DNA from: Oscillospiraceae bacterium
GTDB taxonomy: Bacteria; Bacillota; Clostridia; UMGS1883
Assembly: GCA_015069065.1 (NCBI GenBank)
Contig: SVJI01000084.1
Coordinates: 1-6,516 of the forward strand
DNA length: 6,516 nt
Direction of reading: 5' to 3'
The stretch's first letter is position 1; each line of letters starts with the position of its first letter. The notes below the pieces were generated by a model. That model saw only the letters and a program-made list of their open reading frames with translations. It ran no database searches and had not been told where the DNA came from. Shown here piece by piece: positions 1 to 5,057 of the stretch. The translations under genes and the position numbers were made by a program.

Positions 1-1
1 A

Positions 2-64
2 TTCCCGCAGACGAGCCATGTGGAATCCGTCGCACTTTTAGCACGCGTGGATTCTGACACATGA
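2..64 (+). CDS. C-terminal end of a 23S rRNA (uracil-5-)-methyltransferase, RlmD/TrmA family (partial)
   Basis: Only the last 20 codons are in the window, ending with TGA at 62-64. The peptide reads FPQTSHVESVALLARVDSDT. The FP-x-T-x-H-V-E-x-V-x-L-L pattern is the conserved C-terminal strand of the SAM-dependent RNA uracil-5-methyltransferases (RlmD/RumA/TrmA), which in Gram-positive members usually reads close to DMFPxTxHVExVxLL. Such enzymes methylate a specific uridine of 23S rRNA or tRNA. The other two forward frames show nothing recognisable here. The catalytic domain and start lie outside the window, so which uridine it methylates cannot be judged. The next gene begins 68 bp downstream with no terminator hairpin between, so co-transcription is possible. 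Confidence 0.8.
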   Translation, partial: FPQTSHVESVALLARVDSDT

Positions 65-132
65 TGTCATAGAAAAAGTTAAACTGTACACACTAAAGCA
101 TTATTACAAGGAAAGGCACTTAGGTATCTGTT

Positions 133-642
133 ATGCATTATATTTACTGTCCTGTTTGCGGAACAAAGCTTGGTGAAAAAGTGGCAGGGGATGACGGCAA
201 TGTTCCCTACTGCGAAAACTGTGAAAAGTATTGGTTTGACTCGTTTGAAAGCTGCGTTATAATTCTGATTGCAAACGAATATAATGAGCTTGCCATGCTG
301 CGGCAAAATTATATGTCCCCAAAATACTGGACCTATGTTTCCGGCTTCATGAAGCCGGGTGAAACGGCAGAGGAAACTGCGCAAAGAGAGGTTTATGAAG
401 AATTGGGACTTAAGGTAGACAGACTTTTTTACGGAGGCACATATTGGTTTTCGGAGCATGAGCAATTGATGCACGGATTTATCGGTTTTACCAAGAAAGC
501 AGCTTTCACATTGTCCAAAGAGGTTGACGATGCCCGCTGGGTGCCATATACAGAGGCACCCGACATGATGTTTCCTGAAAAGGAGGGCAACAGTCAGCAG
601 CCGATGTACAGAAAATACCTTGAAATAATAAAACGGAGTTAG
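133..642 (+). CDS. NUDIX hydrolase with N-terminal zinc ribbon (NudC-like)
   Basis: This 169-residue protein should hydrolyse a nucleoside diphosphate linked to another moiety, in the cytoplasm and with a divalent metal. A zinc ribbon is formed by C6-x2-C9 and C27-x2-C30. The NUDIX box at residues 71-93 matches GX5EX7REUXEEXGU exactly, from G71 through R85-E86-V-Y-E89-E90 to L93. The layout of ribbon followed by NUDIX domain, and the match after the box (W105, L112-M113, G115-F116), resemble the NADH pyrophosphatase NudC. The NudC signature SQPWPFPxS is not conserved, however: the aligned stretch reads TYWFSEHEQ. The true substrate is therefore open. An in-frame TAG at 121-123 fixes the start to ATG 133. 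The SD is poor: AGG at 122-124 is close, and a better AAGGAAAGG at 109-117 is about 15 nt away. The stop is 3 bp before the next gene, so the two are probably translationally coupled. Confidence 0.88.
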   Translation: MHYIYCPVCGTKLGEKVAGDDGNVPYCENCEKYWFDSFESCVIILIANEYNELAMLRQNYMSPKYWTYVSGFMKPGETAEETAQREVYEELGLKVDRLFYGGTYWFSEHEQLMHGFIGFTKKAAFTLSKEVDDARWVPYTEAPDMMFPEKEGNSQQPMYRKYLEIIKRS

Positions 643-645
643 TTT

Positions 646-1587
646 ATGAAGCTATATTTTGCGCCTATGGAGGGTATCACCTCCTACATATACAGAAATA
701 TTCATGAGGAAATGTTTGGCGGCTGCGATGCCTATTTTGCACCGTTCATAAATCCCAGTGATCAGGAGAAAGTCAGTAAAAAGGGTGTAAAGGATATACT
801 TCCCGAAAAAAACACAACCTCAAATCTTAAAATACAGGTGCTTACAAATAATCCTGTATCTTTCCTGAAATTCTCCGACAAGGTAAAGGCACTGGGATAC
901 AACGAAATCAATATAAATCTGGGTTGCCCTGCAGGAACAGTTGTAAAAAAAGGTCGCGGTAGCGGCTTTTTACGCGACACAGATGCTTTGGAGAGATTCT
1001 TTGACAGAATTTTTTCAGAAAGTGATATGAAAATCTCCGTAAAGACACGAATAGGATACTCATGTACTGACGAGGCGGAAGCTTTGATGAAAATTTATAA
1101 TAAATATCCGCTGACCTCGCTGATAATTCACCCCCGAACGCGCGATGAGCTTTATTCGGGAAGTGTACATACCGATGTTTTTGAAATGTGTTATAGCACC
1201 TCAAAAAATGACGTGTGCTACAATGGCGATATCCTGACTGTAGAGGATTGGAAGAAAACTGCTTTAGCCTACCCCAATCTTGAGGGAATTATGATTGGCA
1301 GAGGTGCCATAAGAAACCCTGCCATTTTCAGGGAAATCCGCGGTGGAAAACCGCTTGAGGCAAAGGAACTGATTGAGTTTTCAAACAGGCTTATAAATGA
1401 CTACAACGAAATTTTTAATACGGAAACCTTTACCGTCCACAAGCTTAAGGAAATCTGGATTTACATGATAAAAAATTTTCCCGAAGAAAGAAAAGCCGAA
1501 AAAGCAATCAGGAAAGCAAAAAGTCTTCGCGATTTGAAAGATGCAATCTATTCCCTGCCACTTGACATTCCTGCCAATGCATGGTAA
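646..1587 (+). CDS. dus: tRNA-dihydrouridine synthase family protein
   Basis: This FMN-dependent flavoenzyme (313 residues) should reduce specific uridines in tRNA to dihydrouridine with NAD(P)H. Family motifs appear in order along the TIM barrel: the APMEGIT flavin-binding start at residues 6-12; NLGCP at 91-95 with the catalytic cysteine C94, followed by the V-x3-G-x-G-x-GFL stretch to 109; SVKTRIG at 131-137 with the conserved lysine; HPRTRDELYSG at 162-172; YNGDI at 192-196; and GIMIGRGAIRNPAIF at 214-228, the phosphate-binding loop. The C-terminal third is the helical tRNA-binding domain and looks complete. Length is normal for the family. ATG 646 is preceded by GGAG at 635-638, inside the end of the NUDIX gene. 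The subgroup, and hence the tRNA position modified, cannot be assigned by eye. The neighbouring rRNA methyltransferase end gives a mild RNA-modification context. Confidence 0.93.
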   Translation: MKLYFAPMEGITSYIYRNIHEEMFGGCDAYFAPFINPSDQEKVSKKGVKDILPEKNTTSNLKIQVLTNNPVSFLKFSDKVKALGYNEININLGCPAGTVVKKGRGSGFLRDTDALERFFDRIFSESDMKISVKTRIGYSCTDEAEALMKIYNKYPLTSLIIHPRTRDELYSGSVHTDVFEMCYSTSKNDVCYNGDILTVEDWKKTALAYPNLEGIMIGRGAIRNPAIFREIRGGKPLEAKELIEFSNRLINDYNEIFNTETFTVHKLKEIWIYMIKNFPEERKAEKAIRKAKSLRDLKDAIYSLPLDIPANAW

Positions 1588-1629
1588 AATTCTTCCTGTT
1601 GTAATTTTTAGCCAACGAGGTGTTTTAAA

Positions 1630-2583
1630 ATGGAATTTATATTGAATTTACTTTTTTTAGTTGCAGGATTTTACTTTCTCGTAAAGGGTGCTGACCTGTT
1701 TGTAGACGGCAGCTCCTCGATTGCAAAGCTTATGAAAATACCTGCTGTCATAATAGGTCTTACCATCGTTTCCATCGGAACCAGCCTGCCCGAGGCTGCA
1801 GTAAGTATTTCTGCATCCCTAAAGGGGTCGTATGACCTTTCTATTGCTAATGTTATAGGCTCGAATATGTTTAATCTGCTTATGGTTGTAGGTGTATCGG
1901 CAATCATATGCCCATTTTTCGTTGACCGAATGATTATGCAGCGTGATTTTCCGATATGCATAGGTGCAACCATTCTTTTGGCATTCATGCTTCGTGACAA
2001 CGCCCTCTCCCGCGCAGAGGCAGGTTTACTTTTCATTCTTTTTGTAGGCTATATTATACTCCTTGTAGTATCTGCTCTTAAAAACAGAGCAACCGATGAG
2101 GAGGAAATTAAGGTACTTTCCCCCGCAAAAAGTGTTCTTTTCATTATTTTAGGCGCGGCAGGTATAATTGCCGGCGGTCAGCTGACAGTTAACAGCGCTA
2201 CGTTTTTTGCCGCTGCACTGGGAATGAGTGAGCTTCTTATCGGTCTTACGGTAGTAGCGGTCGGCACTTCTCTTCCCGAGCTTGTAACATCCATCGTTGC
2301 GGCAAAAAAGGGTGAGAGCGAAATTGCCCTGGGTAACGTTGTTGGCTCAAACATATTCAATATTCTGTTTATCTTAGGTATGAGCGGTATTGTTCACCCT
2401 CTCTCCTGCGACAGGGGTGCATTTATTGACTCACTGCTTCTCATAGGCATATGCCTTATTATGTATGCTGCATGCAAAACAAGTAATAAAGCTACCCGTC
2501 CTGAGGGCATTGTGTGTGTATTTATATACATCCTCTATGTATTATATGCCATTTTAAGGGCTTATGGCATGCTGCCATTTTAA
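1630..2583 (+). CDS. CaCA-family cation antiporter (YrbG/NCX type), copy 1
   Basis: This polytopic membrane protein of 317 residues is expected to exchange a divalent cation (classically Ca2+) for Na+ or H+ across the cytoplasmic membrane. It has the two inverted alpha repeats of the family. Alpha-1 has GTSLPE at residues 50-55 and NVIGSNMFN at 74-82. Alpha-2 has GTSLPE at 212-217 and NVVGSNIFN at 236-244. E55 and E217 correspond to the cation-binding glutamates of the archaeal exchanger NCX_Mj, and N79 and N241 sit in the partner helices. About ten hydrophobic segments are expected, with a short charged central loop (residues 151-167). The SD GAGGTG at 1617-1622 supports ATG 1630. It lies 42 bp after the dihydrouridine synthase, with no riboswitch or terminator in that gap, and is about 77% identical to the second copy downstream. 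The family is certain; the transported ion is not. The linked manganese riboswitch and CDF gene suggest Mn2+ for the pair. Confidence 0.92.
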   Translation: MEFILNLLFLVAGFYFLVKGADLFVDGSSSIAKLMKIPAVIIGLTIVSIGTSLPEAAVSISASLKGSYDLSIANVIGSNMFNLLMVVGVSAIICPFFVDRMIMQRDFPICIGATILLAFMLRDNALSRAEAGLLFILFVGYIILLVVSALKNRATDEEEIKVLSPAKSVLFIILGAAGIIAGGQLTVNSATFFAAALGMSELLIGLTVVAVGTSLPELVTSIVAAKKGESEIALGNVVGSNIFNILFILGMSGIVHPLSCDRGAFIDSLLLIGICLIMYAACKTSNKATRPEGIVCVFIYILYVLYAILRAYGMLPF

Positions 2584-2597
2584 TATCTGTTAAAGTA

Positions 2598-2626
2598 TTG
2601 ACAATTTTTCTTTTCTATGGTAAAAT
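2598..2626 (+). promoter_or_regulatory. Sigma-A-type promoter upstream of the manganese riboswitch
   Basis: TTGACA at 2598-2603 is a perfect -35 element. A 17-bp spacer separates it from TAAAAT at 2621-2626, which carries a TG-N extension at 2618-2620. The predicted transcription start is near 2633, only a few bases before the riboswitch P1 stem at 2636. The promoter lies 14 bp after the stop of antiporter copy 1. Confidence 0.85.
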
Positions 2627-2635
2627 CCACCTTGT

Positions 2636-2728
2636 AAAAGGGAGTAGCTAACGAAACTGTGTTTCGTTACAATGGCGTCAGTACGGTAATTTTTATTGCC
2701 CGCCTTTGTATTAAACAGCAAGACTTTT
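2636..2728 (+). promoter_or_regulatory. yybP-ykoY: yybP-ykoY manganese riboswitch aptamer
   Basis: The aptamer matches the yybP-ykoY class (Mn2+-sensing RNA). P1 is AAAAG 2636-2640 with CTTTT 2724-2728. The conserved L1 segment GGGAGTAGC lies at 2640-2648, opposite AGCAAGAC at 2717-2724; these two blocks are the class hallmark. P2 is a 9-bp hairpin, TAACGAAAC 2649-2657 with GTTTCGTTA 2661-2669. P3 pairs CAA 2670-2672 with TTG 2706-2708 and GGCG 2674-2677 with CGCC 2701-2704. L3 (TCAGTAC, 2678-2684) is followed by a GGTAAT/ATTGCC hairpin at 2685-2700. In known members, L1 and L3 dock side by side and bind Mn2+ with Mg2+. The P4 stem is almost absent (TGT 2707-2709 with ACA 2715-2717). The P1 3' strand is shared with the terminator that follows, so Mn2+ binding should favour read-through. 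Confidence 0.9.
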
Positions 2729-2757
2729 ATTGTGCCGCACAATAGAAGTCTTTTTTT
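2720..2757 (+). terminator. Riboswitch-controlled intrinsic terminator (expression platform)
   Basis: A 15-bp hairpin pairs 2720-2734 with 2738-2752, with one G-U wobble (U2727 with G2745) and the 3-nt loop CCG. It ends in seven T residues at 2751-2757. Its left arm begins with AAGACTTTT, which includes the conserved AAGAC of the aptamer and the whole 3' strand of P1. P1 and the terminator therefore cannot form together. By class knowledge, ligand-stabilised P1 blocks the terminator and switches the downstream genes ON. Confidence 0.9.
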
Positions 2758-2874
2758 GTGCAAAGGGGGGATATATCACCATCAAAACATCAAGGAGTTA
2801 CAGGACTTCTCCGGCACAAAAAATTTTTCAGCACATAATATATTTGTGCAGAAACTTTTTTGAGGTGATTTTAT
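2758..2874 (+). promoter_or_regulatory. Leader between riboswitch terminator and antiporter copy 2, with alternative pairings and SD
   Basis: This 117-nt untranslated stretch has no ATG-started small ORF. It holds repeated complementary words: TTGTGC at 2756-2761 and 2844-2849, GCACAA at 2814-2819 and GCACAT at 2831-2836. TTTTTTGTGC 2752-2761 can pair perfectly with GCACAAAAAA 2814-2823, while GCACAAA 2814-2820 can instead pair with TTTGTGC 2843-2849. ATCACC at 2775-2780 is complementary to GGTGAT at 2864-2869 in the ribosome binding site (GAGGTGA, 2862-2868). These could add a second layer of control or simply be leader folding; the sequence alone does not decide. Confidence 0.35.
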
Positions 2875-3828
2875 ATGGATTATGTACTTAATTTGGTTTG
2901 GTTGGTTTTAGGCTTTGCCTTTCTTATCAAGGGCGCTGACTTTTTTGTGGACGGCAGCTCCTCGATTGCAAAAATTATGAAAATTCCTACTGTTATAATA
3001 GGTCTTACCATTGTTTCAATAGGAACAAGTCTTCCCGAGGCCGCTGTCAGTATTACAGCATCTCTTCAAGGGAATTATGACTTATCCATTGCAAATGTTG
3101 TTGGGTCAAACATTTTCAACCTTTTGGGTGTTGTCGGTGCTTCAGCGGTAATTTGTCCGTTCTTGATAGACAAAACAATTATGAAGCGTGACTTCCCCAT
3201 TTGTATTGGTGTAACTGTAATTTTGGCTTTTATGCTCCGCGACAACACTCTTTCTCTCGCAGAGTCAATAGTTTTATTCGTTCTTTTTATAGCCTATATT
3301 ATCCTTTTGGTATCATCTGCCCTTAAAAATCGGGAGGATGCAGGTGAGGATTACAAGGTTCTTTCCACAGGAAAAAGTCTGTTTTTTATCGTCTTAGGTA
3401 TAGCAGGCATTGTTGCAGGCGGTCAGCTGACGGTTAACAGTGCAACATTTTTTGCAACAGCTCTGGGAATGAGCGAGCTTCTCATCGGTCTTACCATTGT
3501 TGCTGTCGGAACCTCCCTGCCGGAGCTTGTAACGTCAGTAGTTGCCGCACGCAAGGGAGAAAGTGAAATTGCCCTGGGTAATGTTGTAGGCTCCAATATT
3601 TTTAACATACTCTTCATTCTTGGAATGAGCGGTATCGTCCACCCGCTTTCCTGTGATGTGGGTGCACTTATTGACACTATTTTGCTGATTTTCGTATGTT
3701 TGATAATGTATTTTGTCTGTATAACAGGAAAAAAAGCTACCCGTTCTGAGGGTTATGTGTGCATATTCATTTATGTCATCTACGTTATTTATGCAGTCTT
3801 AAGGGCGTATAATCTTCTGCCCTTCTAA
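2875..3828 (+). CDS. CaCA-family cation antiporter (YrbG/NCX type), copy 2, riboswitch-controlled
   Basis: This protein has 317 residues, exactly the length of copy 1, and aligns with it without gaps (about 244 identical positions by hand count). All core motifs are kept: GTSLPEAAVS from residue 50, NVVGSNIFN at 74-82, GTSLPE at 212-217 and NVVGSNIFN at 236-244, including E55, E217, N79 and N241. Differences cluster in the N-terminal helix, the helix at 131-140, the central loop (151-166) and the last two helices. The role is presumably export of a divalent cation in exchange for Na+ or H+. ATG 2875 has a strong SD, GAGGTGA at 2862-2868. The gene sits behind a manganese riboswitch with its own promoter and 25 bp ahead of a CDF exporter gene, so I infer Mn2+ efflux. 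The family historically is annotated as calcium/sodium antiporter; transport specificity is not shown by the sequence. Confidence 0.93.
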   Translation: MDYVLNLVWLVLGFAFLIKGADFFVDGSSSIAKIMKIPTVIIGLTIVSIGTSLPEAAVSITASLQGNYDLSIANVVGSNIFNLLGVVGASAVICPFLIDKTIMKRDFPICIGVTVILAFMLRDNTLSLAESIVLFVLFIAYIILLVSSALKNREDAGEDYKVLSTGKSLFFIVLGIAGIVAGGQLTVNSATFFATALGMSELLIGLTIVAVGTSLPELVTSVVAARKGESEIALGNVVGSNIFNILFILGMSGIVHPLSCDVGALIDTILLIFVCLIMYFVCITGKKATRSEGYVCIFIYVIYVIYAVLRAYNLLPF

Positions 3829-3853
3829 TATGTAAAGGCTTGGGGGATTTTTT

Positions 3854-5017
3854 ATGGTATCCTTTCTTCTAAGGCATTTTCTCCCCGAAAATGCCGACAC
3901 TAAAACCCTGCGCAGCACATATGGCTATGTCTGCGGCGGTGTGGGAATACTGCTTAATTTATTTTTGTTTTCGGCAAAGCTTGCCATAGGCATTATAAGC
4001 TCGTCAATTTCCATAATTGCCGACGCTTTCAATAACCTTACCGATGCCGGTTCTTCACTTATAAGTCTTTTCGGATTTATCCTGTCAGGACAAAAGGCTG
4101 ACAGCGAGCATCCTTTCGGTCACGGCAGAATTGAGTATATTGCCGGCACACTTATTTCCGCTGCCATCATTCTTGTAGGTTTTGAGCTTTTAAAATCCTC
4201 CGTGAATAAAATTCTTCATCCGGGTGAATTTATATTTAACGGCTATGTGGTTATAATCTTGCTTTTATCAATACTGGTTAAGCTGTATATGGCATACTAT
4301 AACAGGTCCTGCGGTAAAAAAATTCAATCTGCTTCGCTTTATGCCGTGGCGGCTGATTCAATCAGCGACAGTATAGGAACTGCGGCAATTTTACTCTCTG
4401 CGGTGTTTATGTATTTTACAAACATCCATATAGACGGTTATGTAGGTGCGGCTGTATCTCTGCTCATAATTAAAACAGGCATCACATCTGTTATGGATAC
4501 ATCATCCCCCCTTCTGGGCGGTGTGCCTGACCCTGAATTTATTAAAAAGGTTGAGGATATTGTCCGTTCGAATCCCGAAACCGTCGGCATACATGATTTG
4601 GTTGTTCACGATTACGGTCCCGACAAGATTTTTGTTTCGCTTCACATGGAGGTAGACGGAAGCAAGGAGATTTTCGCACTGCATGATGCAGTGGATCTGG
4701 TTGAACGTCAGATTTCTGCCGAGCTTGGCTGCGAGGCTGTTATACACATGGACCCGATAGATGTGAATAACCCGATTTTAAAAGAAATCTACGGCATTGT
4801 TCTTGCAGAGTGCAAAAAGATTTCCGACAGGGCAAATATTCACGATTTAAGGATTGTCCCCGGTCCAACCCATACAAACATAATTTTCGATTTGATTTTA
4901 CCGCCGGAGGACTTTTCTAAAAAAGATGAGGCGTGTGTTCTCCTCCAAAATTGTGTGCAGAGAATTAACGAAAATTATTTTGCCGTGATAACGGCAGAAA
5001 CCTCATACTGCGGATAA
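3854..5017 (+). CDS. Cation diffusion facilitator (CDF) transporter, probably Mn2+ exporter (MntE-like)
   Basis: This 387-residue membrane antiporter of the CDF family has six predicted membrane helices between about residues 27 and 212, then cytosolic domains. Counting back from FGHGR (88-92) against E. coli YiiP, the helix-2 metal site is N60-x3-D64, and the helix-5 site is D168-x3-D172. Zinc CDFs usually have D or H at the first position of helix 2 and H at the first position of helix 5. The N-D/D-D set is the pattern I recall for manganese exporters such as MntE. The first C-terminal domain (about 226-302) keeps several histidines (H247, H252, H264, H277) and the family-typical IHMDP (297-301). 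A second related domain follows to the end, making the protein about 85 residues longer than YiiP-sized members. SD GGGGGA at 3842-3847 supports ATG 3854. The gene is 25 bp after antiporter copy 2 and presumably under the same riboswitch. CDF family is firm; Mn2+ is inference from site and context. Confidence 0.92.
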   Translation: MVSFLLRHFLPENADTKTLRSTYGYVCGGVGILLNLFLFSAKLAIGIISSSISIIADAFNNLTDAGSSLISLFGFILSGQKADSEHPFGHGRIEYIAGTLISAAIILVGFELLKSSVNKILHPGEFIFNGYVVIILLLSILVKLYMAYYNRSCGKKIQSASLYAVAADSISDSIGTAAILLSAVFMYFTNIHIDGYVGAAVSLLIIKTGITSVMDTSSPLLGGVPDPEFIKKVEDIVRSNPETVGIHDLVVHDYGPDKIFVSLHMEVDGSKEIFALHDAVDLVERQISAELGCEAVIHMDPIDVNNPILKEIYGIVLAECKKISDRANIHDLRIVPGPTHTNIIFDLILPPEDFSKKDEACVLLQNCVQRINENYFAVITAETSYCG

Positions 5018-5057
5018 AAAATTTATACTCAAATCTTATATTAGGAAAGGGTACATT

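Noticed and set aside
65..132. Promoter for the NUDIX gene
   Set aside because: No acceptable -35/-10 pair is visible in this 68-bp gap; transcription from upstream is as likely.
79..474. Minus-strand open frame opposite the NUDIX gene (and similar minus-strand frames opposite 762-1204, 1671-2036, 2178-2360, 3423-3677, 4502-4747, 5097-5753)
   Set aside because: They lie wholly opposite genes with clear family motifs, and their translations show no recognisable domain. They are shadows of the coding strand.
1588..1629. Possible second riboswitch or promoter in front of antiporter copy 1
   Set aside because: The gap is only 42 bp and contains just an SD (GAGGTG) and AT-rich sequence, with none of the GGGAGTAGC or GCAAGAC blocks and no -35/-10 pair.
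2758..2874. Small leader ORF between riboswitch and antiporter copy 2
   Set aside because: AAGGAG occurs at about 2792, but no ATG, GTG or TTG follows at suitable spacing, and no coding pattern is visible.
1630..3828. Mobile element or recombination cassette explaining the repeated antiporter genes
   Set aside because: No transposase, terminal inverted repeats or target duplications are seen. The copies differ at about a quarter of residues, so this is an older gene duplication rather than a recent repeat.
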